Origin: Alphaproteobacteria bacterium PA2
GTDB lineage: Bacteria; Pseudomonadota; Alphaproteobacteria; Caulobacterales; Caulobacteraceae
Assembly (NCBI GenBank): GCA_002256425.1
Contig: NKIZ01000001.1
Coordinates: forward strand, 2,453,001 to 2,517,000
Reading direction: 5' to 3'
DNA length: 64,000 bases
Made by a program: the position numbers and the translations under genes. Positions 9,379-17,908 of the stretch are shown here, piece by piece. A model generated the notes under the pieces. That model was given only the letters and a program-made list of their open reading frames with translations. It did not search any database and had not been told where the DNA came from. Position 1 is the first letter of the stretch. Every line of letters begins with the position of its first letter.

Positions 9379-9465
9379 ACGTTTAACTCCTAATCCCGCA
9401 CCAGTGCGCGGGCCGAACCTGCATATAGTCTCTTGAACGGCGCTGCGCCAAGGAGATCACCGAGT

Positions 9466-10143
9466 TTAGTTGAGGCTTATGTCCTCTGCGAGAAAATCCG
9501 TGTGGAATTCAGGCGCCGAGCCGTCATCCTCCAGGGGATCCTCGTCCGTAACCTCGCCCAAGGGGTTGGGCACCGAGAAGTCTGCCGGTATGTCGAGACT
9601 GAGAAGTCCAGCCGCCTTCATCTCGGCCATCCCCGGCAAATCGGCCAGACTGGCCAGGCCATAGTGTTCCAGGAAGATGTCCGTGGTGCCGAAGGTCACC
9701 GGCCTGCCCGGCGAACGGCGACGTCCGCGCATGCGCACAAGACCAAGCTCCAGCAGGACATCAAGGGTTCCCCGACTGGCCTGGACGCCGCGGACGGCCT
9801 CGATCTCCGCCCGGGTGACAGGCTGATGATAGGCGATGATGGCCAGGGTTTCCTGGGCGGCCTTGGACAGTCGACGGGGCTCGTCGCGCTCTTCGGTCAT
9901 CAGGAAGGCCAGGTCGGCGGCGGTCTGGAACCTCCACCGGTCAGCGACACACACCAGCTCTACTCCGCGTCCGCCATACCGCTGCACCAGGGCGGCGACC
10001 CCGGCCTCAACGTCGGACTTTTCCGGCAGGCGCTTGGCCAGGTCATCCAGACTTAAAGGACCGGCTGCGGCGAACAGCAGGGCCTCGATCCGCCGCTCTG
10101 TGTCAGCCGGGTCGGGCGTCGCAATGTCTTCGTCTTTGGTCAT
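9466..10143 (-). CDS. scpB: segregation and condensation protein B
   Basis: 225-residue winged-helix kleisin-interacting subunit of the SMC-ScpAB condensin, which compacts and segregates the chromosome. RRIEALLFAAAGPLSLDDLAKRL is the first winged helix (given here in outline), and AQETLAIIAYHQPVTRAEIE plus GRPVTFGTTDIFLEHYGL are the usual ScpB blocks. The C-terminus is acidic. The start overlaps the scpA stop by four bases. Confidence 0.94.
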   Translation of the reverse strand: MTKDEDIATPDPADTERRIEALLFAAAGPLSLDDLAKRLPEKSDVEAGVAALVQRYGGRGVELVCVADRWRFQTAADLAFLMTEERDEPRRLSKAAQETLAIIAYHQPVTRAEIEAVRGVQASRGTLDVLLELGLVRMRGRRRSPGRPVTFGTTDIFLEHYGLASLADLPGMAEMKAAGLLSLDIPADFSVPNPLGEVTDEDPLEDDGSAPEFHTDFLAEDISLN

Positions 10144-10952
10144 GCCAGGCTCACGCGGCGGGCTCGCAGGTAGATGTCGGCGAAGGCTTCCAGCTGGCGG
10201 GCCTCCATCGCCCCTTCCTTCACCAGTTCAAGTCCCGCTGACAAGGTCGAAGCCACATAGGAGGCGCGGCTGGGCCCCTCCCCCCGGTCGGATACGGCTG
10301 GAGCCAGGCCCTCAAGGGCGGTCCACCGCGTCATGTCAGGCAAAAGGTCCCGCAGGCGCTCCCGGGCGACTTCCAGGGGATAGGCCTGGGGTGGCGTCGG
10401 CCGATAGGTGCGCACCTGCTCCTTGCGACGCTGGGCGATATAGGCGCTCATCAGGCTGTAGAGGTCGCCCTCAAGCCGGGTCGACGGAATGATGGCTATG
10501 GCCTGGGGATCGCCGCGCATGAAGACCTCCCGACCCAGTTGGGGACCGTCCTTCAGGGCTTCAGAGGCCTTGCGCATGGCGTCCAGCTTGGCCAGCCGGA
10601 AGGCCAGCTGGGCGGCGAGTTCCTCGGCAGCCGGTTCTTCAGCCTTTGGCCGTTCGGGCTTGGGCAGGAGCAGGCGGGATTTCAGGTAGGCCAGCCAGGC
10701 GGCCATCACCAGATAGTCCGCCGCCAGACTGAACCTCTGGGCGCTCAGCTTCTGGACAAAGGCCAGATACTGCTCGGCCAGCCGGGTCACCGACAGTTTC
10801 AGCAGATCGACCTTCTGGGTGCGCGCCAGGGCCAGAAGTACGTGGAGGGGACCCTCATAACCGTCCAGATCAACGATCAGGGACTCGCCATCCTCCGCCG
10901 CATTGCGGGCGGCGGTGAAGTCAAGATTGGGCTGGAACTGACCTACGCCCAT
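10140..10952 (-). CDS. scpA: segregation and condensation protein A (kleisin)
   Basis: 270-residue kleisin that bridges the SMC heads in bacterial condensin. The N-terminal block DGYEGPLHVLLALARTQKVD, with LLKLSVTRLAEQYL after it, is highly characteristic; YLVMAAWLAYLKSRLLLP follows, and the C-terminal winged helix ends near FADIYLRARRVSLA. Its start lies inside the 3' end of nagZ with a 10-bp overlap, and scpB overlaps its stop by four bases, so translation of the three is probably coupled. Confidence 0.94.
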   Translation of the reverse strand: MGVGQFQPNLDFTAARNAAEDGESLIVDLDGYEGPLHVLLALARTQKVDLLKLSVTRLAEQYLAFVQKLSAQRFSLAADYLVMAAWLAYLKSRLLLPKPERPKAEEPAAEELAAQLAFRLAKLDAMRKASEALKDGPQLGREVFMRGDPQAIAIIPSTRLEGDLYSLMSAYIAQRRKEQVRTYRPTPPQAYPLEVARERLRDLLPDMTRWTALEGLAPAVSDRGEGPSRASYVASTLSAGLELVKEGAMEARQLEAFADIYLRARRVSLA

Positions 10953-11965
10953 TGACCACTGAAGGCCGCGTCAAAGCGCGCCCTCCCCTCTTCCACATCG
11001 AAGGGTTCCGGCGTCCTGGCCATCCGGCCAAGGGCCGCTTTCGCCCGCTGGGCGGACCTGCCAGTGAGAAGTCTGGTTCCGGCGATTACGGCCTGCATTT
11101 CAGCCATGTCGCCATTGCAGTGCAGGACGATGTCGCACCCGGCTGACAGGCTGTCCCTGGCCCGCGTGGTGAAGTCGCCGCTGAGCGCCTTCATGGACAG
11201 GTCGTCGGTCATCAGGAGGCCGTCAAACCCTATGGCTTCCCGGACGACCTTGCGCAGCACCTTGCGCGACGTCGTACCCGGACGTTTCGGATCAATGGCC
11301 GAGTAGATGACGTGGGCGGACATGGCCATGGGCATGTCGGACAGCACCCGGAAGGGCGCGAAATCCCGTCCATCGAGCTCTGGATAGCTCGCTTCGACAA
11401 CGGGCAGGTCCAGATGACTGTCGGCCAGGGCCCGGCCATGCCCTGGAATGTGCTTGATGACCGGCAGGACGCCCCCGGCGATCAGGCCTTCACAGGCGGC
11501 GCGCCCCAGGGCGGCTACGACTTCGGGGGTGGCGCCATAGGCGCGGTCGCCAATGATGTCGTGAGATCCAGGGACAGGAACGTCCAGCACCGGCACGCAG
11601 TCGACATTGATGCCCAGGGCGGCAAGGTCCCAGGCCAGAAGCCGTCCGCCCAGGCGGGTAATTTCCCGCTTGTGCAGCAGGTCATTGGCGGGAAGATCCC
11701 CATAGGCCCGACCGGGAGGATAACGCCGCCAATGGGGCGGTCCCAGCCGCGCCACACGCCCGCCTTCCTGGTCGATGAGGATCGGCGCGTCCGGGCGTCC
11801 GATGGTCTCGCGCAGGGCAGTCGTCAGGGCTCTGACCTGATCGGGCGACTCTACATTGCGCTTGAACAGGATGAAGCCCCAGGGGCGGACATCCCGGAAG
11901 AAGGCGACCTCTTCCGCGCTCAGGACCAGACCCCGGCAGCCCAGAATGGCGGCGTGGATGGTCAC
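10943..11965 (-). CDS. nagZ: beta-N-acetylhexosaminidase, GH3 family
   Basis: 340-residue cytoplasmic glycosidase that removes GlcNAc from anhydromuropeptides during peptidoglycan recycling. Visible are DAPILIDQEGGRVARL (substrate pocket), the catalytic loop IKHIPGHGRALADSHLDLP with the His/Asp dyad of NagZ, and MTDDLSMKAL with the nucleophile Asp. There is no signal peptide, as expected. It overlaps the upstream SPOR gene by four bases and scpA by ten. Confidence 0.94.
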   Translation of the reverse strand: MTIHAAILGCRGLVLSAEEVAFFRDVRPWGFILFKRNVESPDQVRALTTALRETIGRPDAPILIDQEGGRVARLGPPHWRRYPPGRAYGDLPANDLLHKREITRLGGRLLAWDLAALGINVDCVPVLDVPVPGSHDIIGDRAYGATPEVVAALGRAACEGLIAGGVLPVIKHIPGHGRALADSHLDLPVVEASYPELDGRDFAPFRVLSDMPMAMSAHVIYSAIDPKRPGTTSRKVLRKVVREAIGFDGLLMTDDLSMKALSGDFTTRARDSLSAGCDIVLHCNGDMAEMQAVIAGTRLLTGRSAQRAKAALGRMARTPEPFDVEEGRARFDAAFSGQWA

Positions 11966-12900
11966 TTCACGAAGCAGCTTTTTCCGGCGGCCTTGAGCTG
12001 GTTGCAGAAGGCGGTGGCGGCCTCACGACTGGCGAAACCGGTGACCGTGGTCCGGTAGAGGGTGGCGCCGTTCTTGTCGACGGCCTCGACCTTCTTGCCC
12101 TTGCCGGCGGCGGGGCCGGGAGCGACCTTCACGGCGTCATTCCAGCCCTTGTCAGCCAGGGCCTGGGACGAGAAGGCCCCGATCTGGACAGAGGCCGATC
12201 CGGCAGCCGCAGCAGGAGGCGCTGGCTTGGGAGCTTCCACCTTCACGGGCGCCGGCTTGGCCGGGACAACGGCAGTCGGTTTGGGGGCTGCGGGCGTTAC
12301 GGCCGCGGGCTTGGCCGGAGTGGGAGCCGGCTTGGCCGCGACAGGCTTGGGCGCCGGAGTCTGAACCACGACGGGGGCTGGCTTGGGCGTAATGACCACC
12401 ACCGGCGCGGGCTTTGGCGCAGGTGGCCGTTGAGCTGGCGCCGTGGCTGTGACGGCTGGCTTGAAGGCTGGAGGCGCATTGGCGGCCGGAAGGGCCGCTA
12501 CGGGGGCCTTGGGCTGGACCGGCGCGGGCGCGGGCACAATATCCGTGCGCGCCTGGGGCTGTTCCGGCGGCGGGGTGAAATTGGGCGCCGAGGGTTGGGC
12601 CTGGCCTTCGTCCTGCTGATAGATCTGCAGGCCCCTTGCGGGATCTTCCGGCTGGGCCTCGGCTGGAGGCGCAGACTTCATGGTCTCCACCGGCTTGCCG
12701 ACCATGGGGGGCGGACCGGATTCACGGCCAAGGCCCGACCGCAGAATGACCAGGATCACCACGAGCAACACAAAGAGTATGCCAGCGCTGACGATGAGCA
12801 TCATGGGCATGGGCGCCCTTCCCCGAACCGGGCGCCGGGCGTCGAAGGTCAACGGCTCTTCGGTAGGAGGCGAATAGGCGCCTCGATCGGAATTGGGCAT
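11962..12900 (-). CDS. SPOR-domain membrane protein
   Basis: 312-residue bitopic inner-membrane protein. It has a short cytoplasmic N-terminus with an RRPVRGR basic patch, one membrane helix (about 32-52), a Pro/Ala/Lys-rich low-complexity periplasmic spacer of about 180 residues, and a C-terminal SPOR domain (about 238-312; SVQIGAFSSQALADKGW). SPOR domains bind denuded septal peptidoglycan, so this is a probable division-site protein. The alphaproteobacterial context SPOR-nagZ-scpA-scpB is conserved. The spacer is built of KPAPV-type repeats, so its length may vary between strains. Confidence 0.88.
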   Translation of the reverse strand: MPNSDRGAYSPPTEEPLTFDARRPVRGRAPMPMMLIVSAGILFVLLVVILVILRSGLGRESGPPPMVGKPVETMKSAPPAEAQPEDPARGLQIYQQDEGQAQPSAPNFTPPPEQPQARTDIVPAPAPVQPKAPVAALPAANAPPAFKPAVTATAPAQRPPAPKPAPVVVITPKPAPVVVQTPAPKPVAAKPAPTPAKPAAVTPAAPKPTAVVPAKPAPVKVEAPKPAPPAAAAGSASVQIGAFSSQALADKGWNDAVKVAPGPAAGKGKKVEAVDKNGATLYRTTVTGFASREAATAFCNQLKAAGKSCFVK

Positions 12901-12997
12901 GCGGGGCTCCGGGGACTCAAGACCACGCGAATCAGGGACTCACGCGACTCGGTGACAGTTTACCTTCGCAAACGGCCCCTTCGCACCCTCCCTTCGA

Positions 12998-14167
12998 TCA
13001 GTTCCAGACATCCAGCTGGAATAACTTGCGGTGCTCTTCGATGGCGAAGCGGTCGGTCATTCCGGCAATGTAATCACATACCACACGGCCCCGTCCGGCC
13101 GGATCGCGGTTCTGGGCTCGGGCGAACCACTCTGTCGGCATGACATCAGGCTCGGCCATGAACAGTTGGAACATTTCAGCCAGGATCCGCCGCGCCTGGC
13201 TGCGGGTCCGGTTGACCCGCCAGTGGCGGTACATGCGGCTGAGCAGGAACTCCCGCAAAGCGCCGAGATCCTCCAGCATGTCCCTGGAGAAAGCCACCAC
13301 CGCATGATCCAGGTGGCGAACAGAGTCGGCGGTGTCGACCTTGGCCGCCGCCACCCGGCGGCCTGTCTCGGCGATCACGTCGTCAGCCATGACGCCGATC
13401 ATCCGCCGCACAGCCTCCATGCGGATGATCACCGGGTCGATGTCGGGATATTCCTGGAAAACCCCATGCAGGATCGGCCCGATCAACGGCACGTCCAGCA
13501 ATTCCTTCAGATGGAAGATCCCGGCGGCGACGCCATCGTCCACATCATGATTATTGTAGGCGATGTCATCGGCCAGGGCGGCCACCTGGGCCTCGGCGGA
13601 CGCCCAGGTGCCCAGACCCAGGTCATAGCCCTTGTCGAAATCCACCACGGCCTTCCAGGAGGGCTTGGAGAGTTTCTCCGTCACCGGCCCATTGTGCTTG
13701 ATGATGCCTTCCAGGGTTTCCCAGGTCAGGTTCAGGCCGTCCCAGCGCGGATAGCGACGCTCGAGTTTGGACACCACGCGGAAGGTCTGGACGTTGTGAT
13801 CAAAGCCGCCAAAGGCTTCCATCTGGTTATCCAGCTCGTCCTCGCCGGCATGGCCAAAGGGCGGATGCCCCAGGTCGTGGGCCAGGGCGATGGTTTCAGC
13901 CAGGTCTGCTTCCAGCCCCAGGGCGGTGGCGAGAGTGCGGGCCACCTGGGCGACTTCCAGCGAGTGGGTCAGGCGCGTACGGTAGTGATCGCCTTCGTGG
14001 GCGACGAAGACCTGGGTCTTTTCCTTCAGGCGTCGGAAGGCGGTGGAATGGATGATCCGGTCGCGGTCCCGGGCGAAGGGCGTGCGGGTGCGGCTTTCAG
14101 GCTCGGCAATCTTCCGTCCCCGCGACTTTGCGGCGTCTTCGGCGAAAGGAACGCGTGGAATGACCAT
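12998..14167 (-). CDS. dgt: deoxyguanosinetriphosphate triphosphohydrolase-like protein
   Basis: 389-residue HD-domain enzyme predicted to hydrolyse dNTPs to deoxynucleoside and triphosphate. The metal site is visible as [16 protein letters not shown] (His) and [17 protein letters not shown] (His-Asp), preceded by the conserved [20 protein letters not shown] block; a further Asp is in [16 protein letters not shown]. Length fits the shorter Dgt class 2 family. It is divergent from erpA and lies upstream of the SPOR-nagZ-scp-tat cluster. In many alphaproteobacteria argS sits directly after dgt; it is not here. Confidence 0.92.
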   Translation of the reverse strand: MVIPRVPFAEDAAKSRGRKIAEPESRTRTPFARDRDRIIHSTAFRRLKEKTQVFVAHEGDHYRTRLTHSLEVAQVARTLATALGLEADLAETIALAHDLGHPPFGHAGEDELDNQMEAFGGFDHNVQTFRVVSKLERRYPRWDGLNLTWETLEGIIKHNGPVTEKLSKPSWKAVVDFDKGYDLGLGTWASAEAQVAALADDIAYNNHDVDDGVAAGIFHLKELLDVPLIGPILHGVFQEYPDIDPVIIRMEAVRRMIGVMADDVIAETGRRVAAAKVDTADSVRHLDHAVVAFSRDMLEDLGALREFLLSRMYRHWRVNRTRSQARRILAEMFQLFMAEPDVMPTEWFARAQNRDPAGRGRVVCDYIAGMTDRFAIEEHRKLFQLDVWN

Positions 14168-14249
14168 TCAATCCTGCACAAATGAATTTGACCCCTTGGT
14201 GAGGGCTGCTTAGGCACACATATAGGCTAGAAGTGAAGATAACGCAGCC

Positions 14250-14582
14250 ATGACCCAACCTGACCTGACCCTGACCCCCGCCGCAGCCAGGCGGATCGCC
14301 GCCATCGGCGCCGCCGAAGGGCGGTCCGTGATGCTGCGCGTTGCGGTCGAAGGCGGCGGCTGTTCCGGCTTCCAGTACCAGTTCGATCTGGTGGAGGCCG
14401 CCAATCAGGACGACATCAGGGTCGAGCGCGACGGCTCAGCCGCCCTGGTGGACGAGATGAGCCTGGTCCTACTCAAGGGCTCGGAGATCGACTTCGTGGA
14501 CGAGTTGGCCGGAGCTGAATTCCGGATCCGCAATCCCAACGCCAAGTCCAGCTGCGGCTGTGGGGTGAGCTTCTCGATCTAG
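14250..14582 (+). CDS. erpA: iron-sulfur cluster insertion protein ErpA (A-type carrier)
   Basis: 110-residue HesB/IscA-type scaffold that passes Fe-S clusters to apo-enzymes. The three conserved cysteines are present: GGGCSGFQYQF and the C-terminal SSCGCGVSFSI. It is a single-gene unit divergent from dgt, the neighbour it often has in alphaproteobacteria. The ErpA rather than IscA assignment rests on that context and on the C-terminus, and is less certain than the family. Confidence 0.88.
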   Translation: MTQPDLTLTPAAARRIAAIGAAEGRSVMLRVAVEGGGCSGFQYQFDLVEAANQDDIRVERDGSAALVDEMSLVLLKGSEIDFVDELAGAEFRIRNPNAKSSCGCGVSFSI

Positions 14583-14610
14583 CTCATCCCCGCCCCAGCC
14601 TGAGCCTGAC

Positions 14611-15582
14611 CTACTTGGACGGCTCGAGCTTGGAGTTCAGGACCCAGCCGGTGTTGTCGTTCTCGTCGGCCACTTCCCACCACATGCCGTTCTTGGCGCC
14701 CGTCGGATAGACGGTGGCGCCGACCGGCAGATTGCGGACCAGGGCCGCCTTGGGGTCCGGGCCCTTGCGCAGGTTCAGGGGTGCGATGGCGACAAAGGTC
14801 TTGGAGGGCGCCGCCTGGGCCGGGGGCGGGCCATCGCCCAGCAGGCCCAGCTCACCGACCATCTTCGAATAGGCCTGGATGAAGGCCAGGGTGACGATCC
14901 GGCCGGTATCGGTGTCTTCATAACCGCCGCCGACCACGCCGCCGAAGCCGCCAAATCCCCCCAGACCGCCGCCGGCGCCCCAGGACACGTCAGTTTTGGC
15001 CGCATAGCCGTCCTGCACCGAAACGGTTTCAGTGGTCCGGACATTGGTCAGGGAGAGGACGGTGTTAGCTTCCAGCTTGCGGGTCTTGATGCCGCCTACC
15101 AGACCGCCCACCCGGCCACCGATCAGCGCGCCGGCGATCCCGGCCACGGCGGAACCACCGGCATTGCCGTTCTGGGCCTGGACTTCCGCCACCAGGACAT
15201 AGTCCGCCGCCTTGATCTGGCCCTTGCCGACATTGGAGCCGCGCTGCAGGCCCAGGGACCCGCCAATGTCACGCTCGGTCGCCGCCGCGTTGAGGCCCGC
15301 GCCACGGTCCACCAGATTGAAACAGCCCGACTTCTGCACGAGGACCTTCAGCAGCTTTTCAGGTGGGGCCAGGTTGAACTGTGTCCAGCCATAGGGATCG
15401 TCGCCATTGGCGATGGACACCGTCCCGAGCTTACGGGTGCAACGGGGAATGTCAGAGACCGCCGCTTCCTGCATCTTCTGGGCATTGCTGGGCTTTGCTG
15501 GTTTTGGCTGGGCGAGTCCGACGCTCGGCGCAGCTGAAACCAGGGCGGCGCTCAGCAGAAGCATGCGGGCGGAAACGGACAT
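14611..15582 (-). CDS. secreted CsgG-like protein with C-terminal SH3-type domain
   Basis: 323-residue exported protein with signal peptide about 1-24 and no lipobox Cys. The region 45-245 resembles CsgG/curli-transport-like proteins: RKLGTVSIANGDDPYGWTQFNL, GCFNLVDRG, AADYVLVAEV, SLTNVRTTETV and a final IVTLAFIQAYSKMV helix. Two Gly-rich hydrophobic stretches (about 142-164 and 202-220) could insert in membranes. The C-terminal 60 residues form a bacterial SH3-type domain (LNLRKGPDPKAALVRNLPVGA, given as one block minus the last residue), ending in WVLNSKLEP. Unlike true CsgG it lacks lipidation. Role inferred only: outer-membrane or cell-wall associated. It is convergent with erpA. Confidence 0.7.
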   Translation of the reverse strand: MSVSARMLLLSAALVSAAPSVGLAQPKPAKPSNAQKMQEAAVSDIPRCTRKLGTVSIANGDDPYGWTQFNLAPPEKLLKVLVQKSGCFNLVDRGAGLNAAATERDIGGSLGLQRGSNVGKGQIKAADYVLVAEVQAQNGNAGGSAVAGIAGALIGGRVGGLVGGIKTRKLEANTVLSLTNVRTTETVSVQDGYAAKTDVSWGAGGGLGGFGGFGGVVGGGYEDTDTGRIVTLAFIQAYSKMVGELGLLGDGPPPAQAAPSKTFVAIAPLNLRKGPDPKAALVRNLPVGATVYPTGAKNGMWWEVADENDNTGWVLNSKLEPSK

Positions 15583-15667
15583 GAGAAGACTCCCCAGGAA
15601 AAACAGCTTTAACCAAGTCTACGTCCCGACCGCACAGAAGTTAAGCCGCCTGTGCGCGACATATTGC

Positions 15668-16399
15668 TCAGGATCGCAGAGCCTCGAACCACCGCCCCAG
15701 CATCTGCGCCTCGAGGGCCAGCCTGGCCGTCCGCTCCGCGGCCTCCTCGTCTATGCCCCACTTCTCTTCCTGGAAGGCCTCGTCCACCCGGCTGACGGCA
15801 TAGGTCTCCTCACCTGACATCCAGCCCCGCGACAGGGCCAGGGTCAGGACAGCAGATCCGAACAGGGGCGCGCCAAAGGCCAGCCCCGCCAGCCCGAAAT
15901 CGTCATGCTGCAGGGCCAGGGCCTTCACCCCCGAAAGTGTCGGCTCAGGCTGGGATTGATGTCGGACTCCCGCGGCCCGGACAAAGGAGAGGCCCAGTTC
16001 GGACTCGGCGCGCTGGAGAACCGGCTCCCACGCCTCGGCCTGGCGGGCCACGAGCGCGCTGGGCGCCTCGGCGAAGTAGCAGATCAGGTCAGATCCCGCA
16101 TAGTCGGCGAACTGCTGGGCCACCTGGTCCCGGACGGGCGGAATGGCCTCGATCGCCGTGAAGCCCAGCCGGCTAGCGTTCATGCCGGCAAGTTCGATGA
16201 ACTCGCCCTGCCCAGCCCATTCCGCAGCCATCATCTGCGCGAGGGCTTCGGTCGGCGCGGTCAGTCTGGCGCCCTTGGACGACCTGGGGCTGCGACCGTC
16301 CAGCAGGACCTGAAATCCGGTCTCGCCAGGCTCCACCGTCACGGTCGAATAGAACCGCTTGGGCTTTTCCCCGGGTTCGTGAAATCCTCTTTGCGCCAC
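15668..16399 (-). CDS. ATP12-family F1-ATPase assembly chaperone
   Basis: 243-residue homologue of mitochondrial Atp12, which binds the F1 alpha subunit during ATP synthase assembly. Family features are the N-terminal KRFYSTVTVEPGETGFQVLL, LDGRSPRSSKGA, AEWAGQG, the DLICYFAEAPSALVARQAEAW block and the C-terminal DEAFQEEKWGIDEEAAERT. Length is typical of alphaproteobacterial members. It stands alone, with 85 bp to the CsgG-like gene and a divergent DUF1800 gene 81 bp away. Confidence 0.9.
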   Translation of the reverse strand: MAQRGFHEPGEKPKRFYSTVTVEPGETGFQVLLDGRSPRSSKGARLTAPTEALAQMMAAEWAGQGEFIELAGMNASRLGFTAIEAIPPVRDQVAQQFADYAGSDLICYFAEAPSALVARQAEAWEPVLQRAESELGLSFVRAAGVRHQSQPEPTLSGVKALALQHDDFGLAGLAFGAPLFGSAVLTLALSRGWMSGEETYAVSRVDEAFQEEKWGIDEEAAERTARLALEAQMLGRWFEALRS

Positions 16400-16480
16400 G
16401 CAACATCCTCCGATCCGACAAAATGCGGACCCATTGCCGTGGAAATGAAGGGTCAGCGCGATTTAGGCAAGGAGCCAGCC

Positions 16481-17908
16481 ATGGCCGACGAGGACCTTGA
16501 GGCCGCCATAGCCCTGACCCGGTTCGGCATGGGCGCGCGGCCAGGTGAATTGGCGCAGGTGCGATCTGACCCGAAAGGCTGGCTGCAGGGCCAGATCCGA
16601 AGGGAGGGCGCCGACCAGCCTCAAACCAGTCCGGCCACCACACAGGAGAGAATTGCCGAGTACCGGGAGTTCGGGGAAGCCAAGAAGCAGGCCAAGACCG
16701 CTGGCGAAACGCCTGAGGGTCGAGACCCTGTGAAAATGGCTCAGAAGAAGCTGCGGGAAGAAACAGGGGGCGACTTTGCCGCCCGGGCCCAGCTCGCCGC
16801 CACCACCGACGCGGGCTTTCGGGAACGCTGGACCCTGTTCTGGGCCAATCACTTCACGGTCAGCGCCACCAAGCTGGCGACAGCGACCCTGGTCGGCCCC
16901 TTTGAGCAGGAAGCCATCCGCCCTCACGTCTTTGGCCCCTTCACCGCCCTCCTGGGCGCCGCAGAAACCCATCCGGCCATGCTGCTCTATCTGGACCAGG
17001 CCCAGTCGATTGGCCCGGACAGTCCTGCAGCCACATTTATCCGCAGACCCCGACCCATGGGCGTGGGGCAGCAGGACCTGGCCAGAAAGGTCCGGGCGCC
17101 TGGCCTGAATGAAAACCTCGCCCGCGAAATACTGGAACTGCACACGGTCGGCGTGAATGGCGGCTACACCCAGACCGATGTCACTGAATTCGCCCGGGCC
17201 ATGACCGGTCTGTCCATTGGCGGCCTGCGGGAAGGCCCGGCGACCATGGGCGCAACAATCTTCCGGGCTCAGACCCACCAGCCGGGCGACCGGACGGTCA
17301 TGGGTGTTCGCTATCCCTCCGGCGGCAAGGAGCAGGCCGGCGCCATACTCACAGACCTTGCCGCCAGGCCGCAGACAGCGCGGTTCATCTGCACCAAGCT
17401 CGCCCGGCACTTTGTGGCCGATGATCCGCCTCCAGCCCTGATCGAACGCCTGACCAGGACCTGGATGAACTCCAATGGCGACCTCTCCCGGGTGGCCGCA
17501 GCCTTGATCAGCGCGCCAGAGGCCTGGGATCCACGCCCGGCCAAGTTCAAGACCCCCTATGAATTCCTGATTTCCAGCTGGCGGGCGGCCGGGGGCAGTC
17601 CAAAAGACATCACGGCCCTGGCGCCGACCCTGACCGCCATGGGCCAGAAGCCTTTCGCCCCACCCTCTCCCAAGGGTTGGCCAGAGGACGCCACATCCTG
17701 GGCGGCGCCGGACGCCCTGGTCAAACGCATGGCCTGGGCGCAGAAATTCGCCGATCGGGCCGCCGCGGATCGTGATCCGCGGGTCCTGGCCATGGACGCC
17801 CTGGGCGCCCGCCTGCAGCCAGAGACAGCCACCATGATCGCCCGGGCCGAAAGCCGCGCCGAAGGCCTGGCCCTACTGCTGATGAGCCCGGAGTTTCTAC
17901 GTCGATGA
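16481..17908 (+). CDS. DUF1800 family protein
   Basis: 475-residue protein of unknown biochemical function. DUF1800 hallmarks are AIALTRFGMGARPGEL near the start, FWANHFTVSATK, NLAREILELHTVGVNGGY with QTDVTEFARAMTGL after it, and a C-terminal LLLMSPEFLRR. No signal peptide is evident. The ATG at 16481 is preceded by AAGGAG at a six-base gap, while the frame stays open upstream only across non-coding sequence. It overlaps the following DUF1501 gene by four bases, so the two are translationally coupled, the recurrent pairing of these families in Proteobacteria. Confidence 0.85.
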   Translation: MADEDLEAAIALTRFGMGARPGELAQVRSDPKGWLQGQIRREGADQPQTSPATTQERIAEYREFGEAKKQAKTAGETPEGRDPVKMAQKKLREETGGDFAARAQLAATTDAGFRERWTLFWANHFTVSATKLATATLVGPFEQEAIRPHVFGPFTALLGAAETHPAMLLYLDQAQSIGPDSPAATFIRRPRPMGVGQQDLARKVRAPGLNENLAREILELHTVGVNGGYTQTDVTEFARAMTGLSIGGLREGPATMGATIFRAQTHQPGDRTVMGVRYPSGGKEQAGAILTDLAARPQTARFICTKLARHFVADDPPPALIERLTRTWMNSNGDLSRVAAALISAPEAWDPRPAKFKTPYEFLISSWRAAGGSPKDITALAPTLTAMGQKPFAPPSPKGWPEDATSWAAPDALVKRMAWAQKFADRAAADRDPRVLAMDALGARLQPETATMIARAESRAEGLALLLMSPEFLRR

